Shown: positions 17,624 through 25,911 of the stretch, piece after piece
Layout of the letters: every line of letters begins with the position of its first letter
Numbering within the stretch: the first letter of the stretch is position 1
Assembly: GCF_017745215.1 (NCBI RefSeq)
Contig: NZ_JAGHZV010000013.1
Coordinates: forward strand, 62,001 to 126,000
Direction of reading: 5' to 3'
Length of the DNA stretch: 64,000 nucleotides
DNA from: Sphingomonas sp.
GTDB lineage: Bacteria; Pseudomonadota; Alphaproteobacteria; Sphingomonadales; Sphingomonadaceae
Position numbers and translations under genes: made by a program
The notes under the pieces: model-generated
Told to the model about the DNA's origin: nothing
The model's input: the letters and a program-made list of their open reading frames with translations, nothing else
Databases searched by the model: none

Positions 17624-17671
17624 AACGCGGTAGCGCTTCGGCTGCACGGCTGCACCGTGCATGCCCCGGCG

Positions 17672-18073
17672 ATGGGTTGGTCGGCGTTGCTCCAAAGTCT
17701 CGATCGTCTCGCCGACAGCGCCGAGGCCAGCGCGCTGTTCGCGCCGCTCGCCGAGGAAGAGGCCGAAGTCGCCGCCTTCGTCTTCCTGGACGCAGAGCAT
17801 CGCGTGCTCGGCATGCGCGAGGAACGTGCCGGCTATCGCGACCGGTTCGACGTGCCGGTGCGCGACGTGGTGGCGGACGTGCTCCGGCTCGACGCGCGCG
17901 GCGTGGTGATGGCGCACAACCATCCGAGCGGCAACGCAACTCCCAGCAACGCCGATCGCGAAGCGACCCGGCTGCTCGCGCGTGCGCTCGATCCGCTGGG
18001 GGTGCGGCTGCTCGACCATCTCGTCGTCGCGCGCAGCGGCGTCACCAGCTTCCGCGCGCTGGGGCTGCTGTAG
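17672..18073 (+). CDS. Short RadC-like JAB/JAMM-domain protein
   Basis: A 133-residue protein holding only the MPN/JAB domain of the RadC family. The metal motif is AHNHPSGNATPSNAD (81-95), with His82, His84, Ser86 and Asp95, which is the RadC form of JAMM. The N-terminal helix-hairpin-helix part of full RadC (about 220 residues) is missing. The ATG at 17672 is preferred because it opens into the domain; upstream codons overlap the repeat region. RadC's function is unclear (it is no longer regarded as a repair protein); JAMM proteins are otherwise metallo-isopeptidases. Divergent from thyA. Confidence 0.75.
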   Translation: MGWSALLQSLDRLADSAEASALFAPLAEEEAEVAAFVFLDAEHRVLGMREERAGYRDRFDVPVRDVVADVLRLDARGVVMAHNHPSGNATPSNADREATRLLARALDPLGVRLLDHLVVARSGVTSFRALGLL

Positions 18074-18214
18074 CGACTCGAAAAGTCACAAGAGTCACGA
18101 CCCGTCGCCGGGATTTTGCGCCTTGCTTCCAGATTTCAAAGAGCGGCCGGAGCGTCCCGGCGCACCCAGCCAAGCAGGCGGAATCCTACATTGCAAGCCG
18201 GCCTTCGGGACGAG

Positions 18215-18700
18215 TCAGTCGACCCGCGTGTAGCGGGTGGTGCGCGCGAAGGCCTGGTTGGCAGAGCTGTCGATCGCGTCATAGGCGTCGCCCCCGACGC
18301 GCAGCCAGCGCGTGGCGATCGTCACCTTGTCGGCGCCGTCGCCATAGTCCGAGCTGCCGAAGTCGAGCCCGCCTTCGATCGGGCGGACATGGCCCTGGCC
18401 GATCACCTTGCCGACGCTCGAATAAGTGAAGGCGATCGCGCCGGCGGCCGCGTCCCAGCGGTAGAGCGTGTCGCCCGAATAGACGGGCTTGCCGGCCCGC
18501 AGCACGTCATGATGGTCGGTGACGCTGTCAGCTCCGGCGCGGAAGCAATGGACGTCGGCCTCGCCGGTGGGCAGCGTGCCGCGCCAGCAATGGCCGACGA
18601 GGAAGTCGAGCGGGGCGAGCCTCTCGTCGACATGGCTACGGTCCTGCCGGGCGTCAGGCGCAACGGTGAAGAGCAAGGCAGCGACGGCAAGACGAAGCAC
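18215..18700 (-). CDS. Exported hypothetical protein (about 160 aa)
   Basis: Not recognised beyond a likely lipocalin-like or beta-rich exported fold. The start is taken as GTG at 18700, with GGGGAGG seven bases upstream and a signal peptide right behind it (LRLAVAALLFTVAPDA). The mature part has LDFLVGHCWRGTLPTGEADVHCF, two cysteines that could pair, and alternating strands (SGDTLYRWDAAAGAIAFTYSS). Starts with 'DFLVGHCW' resemble proteins annotated as THAP4-like or DUF1579-like heme/fatty-acid-binding barrels, but this is only a resemblance. It lies between convergent JAMM and same-strand TRIC genes. Confidence 0.65.
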   Translation of the reverse strand: MLRLAVAALLFTVAPDARQDRSHVDERLAPLDFLVGHCWRGTLPTGEADVHCFRAGADSVTDHHDVLRAGKPVYSGDTLYRWDAAAGAIAFTYSSVGKVIGQGHVRPIEGGLDFGSSDYGDGADKVTIATRWLRVGGDAYDAIDSSANQAFARTTRYTRVD

Positions 18701-18752
18701 GGCAGGTTCCTCCCCGCCCGAGTCGATAAGCTTGGTTGAATGATCAATCAAG

Positions 18753-19388
18753 TCACTTGCGATAGGTCGGCAGCCCGAGCTTCCAGTGGATCGCCGCGGC
18801 GCGGAGCGCGAAGCCGGCGATGGCGGCGACCAGCCCGGCGAGGAACACCGGCAGCCCCGCGAGCGTCAGCCCGACCTGGAGCAGCGAGGCGAGCGCGGCC
18901 GCGGTGACGTAGAGCTCGGGGCGCATCAGGATCGAAGGCTCGCCGGCGAGCATGTCGCGGATGATCCCGCCGGCGCAGGCGGTGACGACGCCCATCACCA
19001 TCGCCGGCACCGGCGGGACGCCATAGCCGAGCGACTTGGCGGCGCCGAACGCGGCATAGGCAGCGAGCCCGGCGGCATCGAGCCAGTCGAAGGCGGGGCC
19101 GCGCCACCAGGCGGCGGGCGTCGTCCAGATGATCCCCGCGACCGCGAGGCAGAGCGCCGCGACGGTGGAATTATGCACCCAGAAGACCGGCGCGCCGATC
19201 AGCAGGTCGCGAACCGTGCCGCCGCCGACGCCGGTGACGAGCGCGAAGAAGGCCGCAGTGACGAAGGTCTGCTGGTGCCGCGCCGCCGCGAGCGCGCCGG
19301 TGGCGGCGAAGACGGCGATCCCGAACAGGTCGAGCCAGGGCAGGATCGGGCCGATGCGGGCAGCGACTTCGGCGGGCATGACGCCCAT
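18753..19388 (-). CDS. TRIC-family/UPF0126 cation channel membrane protein
   Basis: A 211-residue inner-membrane protein with about seven transmembrane helices, made of two UPF0126 repeats. Each repeat carries the GG..RD signature: GVGGGTVRDLL (about 53-63) and ACAGGIIRDML (about 136-146). Bacterial homologues form trimeric potassium-permeable channels like the eukaryotic TRIC proteins. The start may be Met1 or Met4 (MGVMPAEV). It precedes the exported hypothetical gene on the same strand with about 50 bp between, so cotranscription is possible. Confidence 0.87.
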   Translation of the reverse strand: MGVMPAEVAARIGPILPWLDLFGIAVFAATGALAAARHQQTFVTAAFFALVTGVGGGTVRDLLIGAPVFWVHNSTVAALCLAVAGIIWTTPAAWWRGPAFDWLDAAGLAAYAAFGAAKSLGYGVPPVPAMVMGVVTACAGGIIRDMLAGEPSILMRPELYVTAAALASLLQVGLTLAGLPVFLAGLVAAIAGFALRAAAIHWKLGLPTYRK

Positions 19389-19442
19389 CTGGGGGCGACG
19401 CGGGTTCGCGTCAAACCCGCGCCGCCCGCGCGGCAGCGCCCG

Positions 19443-20180
19443 CTAGTGCGTCGTCGCCTGCCCGGCCAGCGTCTCGGCGACGGCCATCAGCACGTCCGGA
19501 TGCATCTGCACCCAGAAGTGGCTCGACTCGATTTCGATGCCGCGCGCATGCTCGTTGCGGCAGATGAGTCCGTTCACCATTCCGTCGCTGCGGCTCCAGA
19601 TCGCGGTGGCGGGCACCGCAAGCGGCGAGGCGGCTTCCTGCTGGAACGCCGTCACCGACTCATCGGTGATCTTCTCGCCGGTCAGCAGCTCGAACAGCCG
19701 CCACACGTTGGTCGAAGTCGGCGGGCCCGCATAGGGCGAGCTGATCGTGATCACTTCGCGGACCAGCTCGGGCCGGCGCCGCGCCATCACCCGGCCCATG
19801 ATTCCGCCGAGCGAGATGCCGACCAGCGTCACCGGCTCGCCGGCCTCCGCTGCGATCGCTTCGATCCGCGCGACCAGATGCTCTGCGTCGCGGCCGATCG
19901 TGCGTACGCCGAGGTTGGCGCCGAGCCCCCAGCCATAGGCGCGATAGCCCCAGCGCCGCAGCAGCCGGTGCATCACGAAATAGGCGCCGTCGGAATCGAC
20001 GATGCCCGGCAGCACCAGCACCGGCCGCCCGTCGCCGCGCGGCGCCGCCTTGAGCTGCGGCCAGGCGAGCAGCAGCGCGAGCCCGTTGCGCACCGCGCGC
20101 GGGCATTCGGCGGCCATCGCGAGCTTGTTGGGCGGCATGTCGGCCGAGCGGGCGGCGAGCAGGTTCATGGGCCTAGGCAT
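19443..20180 (-). CDS. Alpha/beta-hydrolase (lipase-like)
   Basis: A 245-residue alpha/beta-hydrolase without a clear signal peptide. PVLVLPGIVDSDGAYFVMHRLL (about 53-74) is the oxyanion loop region, VTLVGISLGGIMGRVMA (about 117-133) holds the nucleophile serine in GISLGG, and the C-terminal SSHFWVQMHPDVL supplies the likely histidine. The DSDGAYF...GYRAYGWGLGANLG pattern is typical of a sphingomonad family annotated as esterase/lipase; substrate unknown. The start is Met1 or Met5; neither has a strong ribosome-binding site. It is divergent from phhA, with about 100 bp between. Confidence 0.78.
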   Translation of the reverse strand: MPRPMNLLAARSADMPPNKLAMAAECPRAVRNGLALLLAWPQLKAAPRGDGRPVLVLPGIVDSDGAYFVMHRLLRRWGYRAYGWGLGANLGVRTIGRDAEHLVARIEAIAAEAGEPVTLVGISLGGIMGRVMARRRPELVREVITISSPYAGPPTSTNVWRLFELLTGEKITDESVTAFQQEAASPLAVPATAIWSRSDGMVNGLICRNEHARGIEIESSHFWVQMHPDVLMAVAETLAGQATTH

Positions 20181-20283
20181 CCCTCGAATCGCACCATATG
20201 TCCACGTCGTCTCAACGCAGCCGCGCCACGACAGGTCCGCTCCGGTCGTATCATTTGAAACTTTATCATGCTAGGACGCGACC

Positions 20284-21150
20284 ATGGCCGACACGCATGT
20301 CCTGAACGCACCGCCCCCCGAAGCTGCGCCCGACTGGACCGTCCCGCAGAATTGGGCGCATTACACGCCCGAGGAGCATGAAACCTGGGACATCCTCGCT
20401 GCGCGTCAGGCGAAATTGCTCCCCGGCCGGGCGAGCAAGGCGTGGCTTGCCGGGCTCGACGCGCTCAAGCTTTCCGAGCGCGGCATTCCCAATTTCGAGG
20501 AGCTGTCCGAGCGGCTGATGAAGCTCACCGGCTGGCAGGTGGTCGCAGTACCCGGGCTGGTCCCCGACGAGGTGTTCTTCGACCATATGGCCAACCGCCG
20601 CTTCGTCGCGGGCAATTTCATCCGCCGGCGCGACCAGCTCGACTATATCCAGGAGCCCGACGTCTTCCACGACGTGTTTGGCCATGTCCCGATGCTCGCC
20701 GACCCGGTGTTCGCCGACTATGCCGCCGCCTATGGCCGCGGCGGGATGCGCGCGCTCGAGCTGGGGGCATTGAAGCAACTCTCGCGGCTCTACTGGTACA
20801 CGGTCGAGTTCGGGCTGATCGAGGAGCCCGAGGGGCTGCGCATCTACGGCTCGGGCATCGTCTCGAGCAAGGCCGAGAGCATCTTCGCGCTCGAGGACCC
20901 GAGCCCCAACCGCATCGGCTTCGACCTGAAGCGGGTGATGCGCACCGACTATCGGATCGACGACTTCCAGCAGAACTACTTCGTCATCCCGAGCTTCGAC
21001 GAGCTGCTCCGCGTCACGCTCGAGACCGACTTCGCGCCGCTCTACGCCGAGATCCTCGCGCAACCCGACATCCCGATCGCCGAGATCCTGCCGACCGACC
21101 GCGTGATCACGCGCGGCACGCAGGACTATGCCCGACGTCGCGACGCATGA
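20284..21150 (+). CDS. phhA: Phenylalanine 4-monooxygenase
   Basis: A 288-residue iron- and pterin-dependent enzyme that hydroxylates phenylalanine to tyrosine, the first step of phenylalanine breakdown. The iron ligands are His129 and His134 in PDVFHDVFGHVP and Glu175 in WYTVEFGL. GIPNFEELSERL and YGSGIVSSKAES are further family stretches. It has the bacterial single-domain form without the regulatory ACT domain. No pterin dehydratase (phhB) gene is next to it. The stop overlaps the start of the DUF6882 gene in ATGA. Confidence 0.96.
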   Translation: MADTHVLNAPPPEAAPDWTVPQNWAHYTPEEHETWDILAARQAKLLPGRASKAWLAGLDALKLSERGIPNFEELSERLMKLTGWQVVAVPGLVPDEVFFDHMANRRFVAGNFIRRRDQLDYIQEPDVFHDVFGHVPMLADPVFADYAAAYGRGGMRALELGALKQLSRLYWYTVEFGLIEEPEGLRIYGSGIVSSKAESIFALEDPSPNRIGFDLKRVMRTDYRIDDFQQNYFVIPSFDELLRVTLETDFAPLYAEILAQPDIPIAEILPTDRVITRGTQDYARRRDA

Positions 21151-21674
21151 AGTTCCTCGACAAGCTGTTTGGTGGCAGCAAGCGGGAACCAGCCGTCGAC
21201 ACCCCTGCCTCGGAAGACGCCGACATCGACGCCGTATTCGAACGGGCGGCCGAAGAACTTAGCTTGAAGACCAGTATCGCTGTCGAAACCTGGGGGCTCG
21301 GCTCCGGCGGTGACTATTCGGTCGATCTGGAGGCCGGCATTATCCGCTTCAACAACGATCGCGGCTGGCAGATCAGCGCGCCCGTGCAGGTGATCGGCAC
21401 CTATAACAGCCAGGACGGAAGCTGGCTCTGGGGTTGGGATCATCCCTCGGTGCCTGCCCCCGTTTCCAAACACGCAGCACTGGTCCGCGACTTCGGTGCG
21501 AGGCATGGGCTGGAAGTCCTCACGACCCGCAAGGTCGCCGTCGAGGAAGCTGACGCGTGGAACTTTACGGCGTTGGCATGTCATCTTGCTTGCGCTCAAG
21601 GCGCCTATCGAGGGCCCACCGGCACCACCCTGGTCTTCATGACCTTCGATGGCGTCACGATCAGCAAGGCCTGA
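21147..21674 (+). CDS. DUF6882-like hypothetical protein
   Basis: A 175-residue cytosolic protein whose ATG overlaps the phhA stop. The pattern VIGTYNSQDGSWLWGWDHPSVP (about 80-100), followed by an Ala/His-rich helix and the ending TTLVFMTFDGVTI, matches what I recall of the DUF6882 family, which has no known function. The N-terminal KFLDKLFGGSKREP is charged and probably flexible. Base composition is a little less GC-rich than its neighbours. Coupling to phhA looks like compact packing, as no shared role is evident. Confidence 0.7.
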   Translation: MKFLDKLFGGSKREPAVDTPASEDADIDAVFERAAEELSLKTSIAVETWGLGSGGDYSVDLEAGIIRFNNDRGWQISAPVQVIGTYNSQDGSWLWGWDHPSVPAPVSKHAALVRDFGARHGLEVLTTRKVAVEEADAWNFTALACHLACAQGAYRGPTGTTLVFMTFDGVTISKA

Positions 21675-21680
21675 GTCGGC

Positions 21681-22658
21681 TCACCAGCTCCCGAACCCCG
21701 GCCGCTCGCCGAGGCCATGCGGGCCGGGGCGGGTGACGCGGGCGGCGCCGTAGCGCGGGCGCTTGACGAGGCGGAGCGTCGGCCAGTCGCCGCGGCGGGC
21801 GTCCGCCACCAGACGCAGGCCCTGGCGGCGATAGGCACGCGCCACTGACTCGGCCTGGTTGCCCAGCAGCCCCGCAAGGATCAGCGTGCCGCCTTCGGCC
21901 AGCGCCGCGGCGATGCTCGGGGCGAGTTCGATCAGCGGCCCGGCAAGGATGTTGGCGATGACCAGGTCATAAGGCGCGCGGCGCACGATCAGCGCCGAAT
22001 CGAGCCCCGCCGCCACCGCCAGCGCAAGATGCCCCGGCGCCTCGCCAAGCGACACACCATTGAAGGCGGCATTCTCCGCCGTCACGTCGATCGAGCGCGG
22101 ATCGATGTCCGACGCGGTTGCCTGCGCGGTCGGCCAGAGATGCATCGCCGCGAAGGCGAGCAGCCCGGTGCCGGTGCCGACGTCGAGCAGATTGTGGAAG
22201 CGCGCGCCGCTCGCCTTGAGCCGGTCGAGCGCGACCAGGCAGCCGGAGGTCGTCTCGTGCGTGCCGGTGCCGAAGGCGAGGCCCGCGTCGATGCGGAACA
22301 CCGTCGCGCCGGCGGGCGGCGTGCCCTTGTTGGTCGCGGTGTGGACGTAGAAGCGGCCGGCGTGGACGGGCTCGATCCCCGCCTGGCTGAGCGTCACCCA
22401 ATCGGCGTCGCGGATGCGCTCGGCCGTGAGGCGGCGCCCCTTCGCGCTCGGCACCAGCGACTGGACCGCGGCGATCGCGCCGCTGTTGGGCTTGCTTTCG
22501 AAATAGGCCTCGACCTGCCAGCTCGACGGATCATCGGGCACGCGCTCGCTGGTCATCAGCACGGGCAGCGGATCGATCGCGAGAAGCGCCACATCCTCGA
22601 CGTCGAGCGACTCGGCCTCGGCGCGAGTGCAGGGGAGCGTGACTTTCCAGCTTGCCAT
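21681..22658 (-). CDS. prmA: Ribosomal protein L11 methyltransferase
   Basis: A 325-residue SAM-dependent methyltransferase that trimethylates ribosomal protein L11. The diagnostic GLAFGTGTHETT (about 127-138) and NLLDVGTGTGLLAFAA (about 156-171) are present, as is DLVIANILAGPLIELAP (about 222-238), the NIL(A/L)xPL motif of PrmA. The N-terminal substrate-recognition region is divergent but of normal size. An extra C-terminal tail of about 25 residues (after LVKRPRYG) is Gly/Arg-rich. It is convergent with the DUF6882 gene, with six bases between. Confidence 0.93.
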   Translation of the reverse strand: MASWKVTLPCTRAEAESLDVEDVALLAIDPLPVLMTSERVPDDPSSWQVEAYFESKPNSGAIAAVQSLVPSAKGRRLTAERIRDADWVTLSQAGIEPVHAGRFYVHTATNKGTPPAGATVFRIDAGLAFGTGTHETTSGCLVALDRLKASGARFHNLLDVGTGTGLLAFAAMHLWPTAQATASDIDPRSIDVTAENAAFNGVSLGEAPGHLALAVAAGLDSALIVRRAPYDLVIANILAGPLIELAPSIAAALAEGGTLILAGLLGNQAESVARAYRRQGLRLVADARRGDWPTLRLVKRPRYGAARVTRPGPHGLGERPGFGSW

Positions 22659-22782
22659 CCGCGCCCGATAGCGCGGTCGACGACGGTCCGCCAGAAGCTC
22701 GATATCGGCGCGGATTTCGGATTTACTTGCGCTTGCATTTCGACGCTATTCTTCGGCGAGGAACCGAACGGGGGACTATAGG

Positions 22783-23766
22783 ATGAAGACGGTGCCGACA
22801 TCGGGCATGCTGATCGTCGTCCTCGCATCGTTGCTGGCGCTGCTTGCCTCGCCGGCGATCGCCCAAGGGAACGATGATTTCGGATTCGGCGCCGCCACCG
22901 AACCCTCCGAATATGAAGCCGCGATCAAGCGCGTCGAAGAAGTCGCCGACATCAACAGCGAAAAGGAAACGGCGAAAATATCGGATGTGAAGGACCTGTT
23001 CCAGCGACTTCAGCGCGTGAACCAGGCACTTGGCGAGCTCAACAGCAATTCGGAGAGCATCTCCAGCGGCGCCGCCGACGACGAGAACGCATTGCAGCTC
23101 GACGCCCGGATCGACGAGGTGCGCAATTCGGTGGCGACGATCGACTGCGGCAATCTCTCCACGACGGCCACGCGGTTTCGGTTGCTGGACTTGCCGCCCG
23201 CCATCCGGAGCAGAGCCGCCAACCCGCAGACCTGCGCCGCGCTGAAGCTCGAAATCGCGAGGATGCGCACGGGCGACGCCAATTATGTCGAGATCAAGCG
23301 CCATGCCGATCGCGAAATCAAGGCCGCCAGCGACAAGTTGAAGCAGTTCGCCGCGCTCAAGGATCGCGTGGTCAAGGTCGCCGAGAAGCTCAAGCAGAGC
23401 CGGGCCGCGCTCAACAGCCAGATCGACAGCCGCCTCCGCAACATCAATTCGGTGAGTTCGCTGCCTTGGGTGGTCGCGGCGATCTGCCTATTCTGCCTCG
23501 CGATCATGTATGTCGTGAAGCAGTTCGAGACCGAGATCCAGATCGAATGGGTGTCCACGGGACAAGCGACCCAGTTCGTGACCATCATCCTCCTGCTCAG
23601 CGTGATCACGATGCTCGCCGTGAACGACCGCATCGGCGAGAATACGCTCGGCACGCTGCTGGGCGGCGTCGCGGGCTATGTCCTCGCGCAGGGCGTCGGC
23701 CGATCGACCGCGCGACAGGCGGAGCGGCAGTTGATCGCGGCGAGCCAATCGTCCGGGACCGGCTGA
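22783..23766 (+). CDS. Signal-peptide, coiled-coil membrane protein of unknown function
   Basis: Not recognised. The 327-residue protein has a signal peptide (VVLASLLALLASPAIAQ, cut near 28), a long charged helical region (about 45-225) likely to form coiled coil, and two membrane helices (LPWVVAAICLFCLAIMYVV and QFVTIILLLSVITMLAV), followed by a Gly-rich third hydrophobic segment (TLGTLLGGVAGYVLAQG). So a large periplasmic helical domain is tethered to the inner membrane. Two cysteines (in DCGNL and QTCAAL) could form a disulfide. The start follows GGGGGACTATAGG. It stands alone, divergent from prmA and convergent with an SDR gene. Confidence 0.72.
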   Translation: MKTVPTSGMLIVVLASLLALLASPAIAQGNDDFGFGAATEPSEYEAAIKRVEEVADINSEKETAKISDVKDLFQRLQRVNQALGELNSNSESISSGAADDENALQLDARIDEVRNSVATIDCGNLSTTATRFRLLDLPPAIRSRAANPQTCAALKLEIARMRTGDANYVEIKRHADREIKAASDKLKQFAALKDRVVKVAEKLKQSRAALNSQIDSRLRNINSVSSLPWVVAAICLFCLAIMYVVKQFETEIQIEWVSTGQATQFVTIILLLSVITMLAVNDRIGENTLGTLLGGVAGYVLAQGVGRSTARQAERQLIAASQSSGTG

Positions 23767-23791
23767 TTCGCCGCCCGGCGGGGCGGAGACC

Positions 23792-24496
23792 TCAACGGAC
23801 GTAGCTGGCGCCGTTCACGTCCAGCACCGCGCCGGTCATCGAAGGGGGTGCCTCGAGTGCGCAGAAGCGCGCGATGGCGGCGACTTCCTCGGGATCGGCG
23901 ACGCGCCCGAGCGGGATATCGGCGAGCAGCTTCTCGCCGCCTCGGCTGGCGAGATAATCCTCGGCCATGCCGGTCATGGTGAAGCCGGGGCAGATCGCGA
24001 AGGCGAGGATGCCTTGCGCGGCATAGCCCCGCGCGATCGTCTTGGTCATCGCGACCATGCCGGCCTTGGACGCGGCATAATGCCAATGCGCCGGGCTGTC
24101 GCCGCGATAGGCGGCGCGGCTGGCGACGTTGACGAGGCGGCCGGGGCGCCCTTCGGCCTGCCAGTGGTGGACGGCCAGGCGGCTCAGCTCGGCGGCGGCA
24201 GTGAGGTTGATCCGCATCGTGCGCTCCCAGGCCGCGAGCCAGTCGGCATCGTCGAGGTCGAGCGGGGCGGCCTCGAACACGCCGGCGTTGTTGACGAGCA
24301 CGTCGATCCGGCCGTCGAGCGCGGCGAGTGCGCGCGCCCACAGGTCCTTCGCGGCGCCGGGTTGCGAGAGATCGGCGGCGAGGCCGCTCGCTGTGCCATG
24401 GCCGGCGACGCGTGCGCCGGCGGCGTCGAGCGTCGCGGCGATCGCGGCGCCGATGCCGCGGCTGCTGCCGGTGACGAGGATATGGGCGGGGGTCAT
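23792..24496 (-). CDS. Short-chain dehydrogenase/reductase
   Basis: A 234-residue classical SDR. The cofactor motif is VTGSSRGIGAAIA (8-20), NNAG is in VLVNNAGVFEA, the active site has the VNVAS serine and HYAASKAG with the Tyr-x-x-x-Lys pair, and ICPGFTMTGMA follows. The pattern is closest to 3-ketoacyl-reductase-like (FabG-type) enzymes, but the substrate is unknown. The ending LDVNGASYVR is typical. It is 45 bp downstream of the first chemoreceptor gene on the same strand and may be the tail of that transcript. Confidence 0.87.
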   Translation of the reverse strand: MTPAHILVTGSSRGIGAAIAATLDAAGARVAGHGTASGLAADLSQPGAAKDLWARALAALDGRIDVLVNNAGVFEAAPLDLDDADWLAAWERTMRINLTAAAELSRLAVHHWQAEGRPGRLVNVASRAAYRGDSPAHWHYAASKAGMVAMTKTIARGYAAQGILAFAICPGFTMTGMAEDYLASRGGEKLLADIPLGRVADPEEVAAIARFCALEAPPSMTGAVLDVNGASYVR

Positions 24497-24541
24497 CCGC
24501 CGCGCCCTAGCGAACTCCTCCCGCGGGCGAAAGCAGCCCGA

Positions 24542-25900
24542 TCAGGCCGCGACGCTGCTCGACAGATTCTCGGTCGCTTCGCGCAGGCGGTGGAGCCGGT
24601 CGTCGACTTCGGCGACGTCGCGCTGGAGCGTGTCGATCTCGCTGGTCACCGACTTGGTGTCCTCGCGGATCGCGCCGATCGTCGCCGACATCGAATCCGC
24701 CGCGAGCGCGGTCTCGTCGACCGCCGCGGTGATCGCGGTCACCGTCTGCGCCTGGACTTCCATCGCCGTGCGGATGCGGTTGGCGCTTTCCTGGACTTCC
24801 GAGACGGTGGTGCGGATCGAGGCATTGGTCTCGACCGTGGTCTTGGTCGCCGACTGGATCGAGGCGATCTTCGACGCAATGTCGTCGGTCGCGCGCGCGG
24901 TCTGGTTGGCGAGGCTCTTCACTTCCTGCGCCACGACTGCGAAGCCGCGGCCGGCGTCGCCGGCGCGCGCCGCCTCGATCGTCGCATTGAGCGCGAGGAG
25001 GTTGGTCTGGCCGGCGATGTCGCGGATCAGCCCGAGGATCGATTCGATCGACTTGGCATGGTCCGACAGCGCCTCGGACATCGTCACCGCGGCACCCGCC
25101 TGGCTGGCGGCGCGCGTCGCGATGTCGGCCGAAGCCTCGACTTCCAGCCGCGCATCCTCGATCGCGCGGATCAGTCCCGCCGCGGTCGACGCCGCTTCGC
25201 GCATCGCCACCGCCGACTGCTCCGCCGCCGCGGCGACTTCGCTCGCCTTGCCCAGCATCCCGCGCGCCGAGCTCGACGCGCCCTGCGCCTGGACGCGGAT
25301 GCGGTTGCCGAGCGCAGTGGCGATCTCGATCGATTCGGCGATCGCGCCGCGATAATGCTCGGACCGCTCGCTGCGTTCGCTGCGCTCGTCGCGCGACTCG
25401 GGCGCGATGTACCAGGCCATCAGGTCGGCCTCGAGCAGCGCGAGCCGCTGGACCACGTCGCACAGCCGCGCGAGCTTCTCGGGATCGTGGCCGACGCGTT
25501 CCTGGAGGATGCGCATCTCGACGCTATGGGCATAGGAGAAGGAGACGAGCATCGCCGGCAGCGGCACATGTGCGTTATGCCCCCCCTCGGCCTGGCGGAA
25601 GCTCCAGTCCATCCAGGCGTCGTCGAACGGCGCTTCGTACTTGGTGCGCGTATAGGCCATGCTGCGCTCGATCTGCTCCTCGAGGCGCGGGCCTTCGAGA
25701 TAGGCGGCGAGGCGCTGCGCGGCGGGCAGCGACAGGAAATGGCGCCAGAAGGCCTCGGCGATCTCGCGATAATGGTCGCGGAAGACCTCGGCGATCTCGG
25801 CGCACGACGCGGCGATCTGGCCGTCCCAGTCGAATTCCTTGAGCTGCTCGGCGATGGGCTTCGAACGTTCCGCCCCTCCCGCCTTCCCCTGACGTGCCAT
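24542..25900 (-). CDS. Soluble methyl-accepting chemotaxis protein, probable globin-coupled sensor
   Basis: A 452-residue cytoplasmic chemoreceptor with no membrane helix. The C-terminal half (about 205-452) is an MCP signalling domain with the hairpin tip [20 protein letters not shown]. The N-terminal 1-185 is helical and fits the protoglobin fold: His108 in [13 protein letters not shown] aligns with the proximal-haem histidine of globin-coupled sensors (H-x3-GLxP-xWY, with Pro seven residues after His). If so it senses oxygen or redox and acts on CheA/CheW. A charged run [12 protein letters not shown] (171-182) links the halves. It follows the second receptor gene by 11 bp. Signalling call firm; haem binding is inference. 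Confidence 0.88.
   Translation of the reverse strand: MARQGKAGGAERSKPIAEQLKEFDWDGQIAASCAEIAEVFRDHYREIAEAFWRHFLSLPAAQRLAAYLEGPRLEEQIERSMAYTRTKYEAPFDDAWMDWSFRQAEGGHNAHVPLPAMLVSFSYAHSVEMRILQERVGHDPEKLARLCDVVQRLALLEADLMAWYIAPESRDERSERSERSEHYRGAIAESIEIATALGNRIRVQAQGASSSARGMLGKASEVAAAAEQSAVAMREAASTAAGLIRAIEDARLEVEASADIATRAASQAGAAVTMSEALSDHAKSIESILGLIRDIAGQTNLLALNATIEAARAGDAGRGFAVVAQEVKSLANQTARATDDIASKIASIQSATKTTVETNASIRTTVSEVQESANRIRTAMEVQAQTVTAITAAVDETALAADSMSATIGAIREDTKSVTSEIDTLQRDVAEVDDRLHRLREATENLSSSVAA
24656..25267 (-). repeat. Duplicated MCP signalling block, copy 1
   Basis: This 612-bp stretch codes for residues 212-415 of the first receptor and matches 26026-26637 in the adjacent receptor. 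The proteins differ at only about four positions across 204 residues (Leu/Met, Ser/Gly, Ser/Ala, Thr/Ala), and the DNA is also very similar, so duplication is recent or maintained by gene conversion. Confidence 0.9.
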
Positions 25901-25911
25901 CCAATTCTCTC

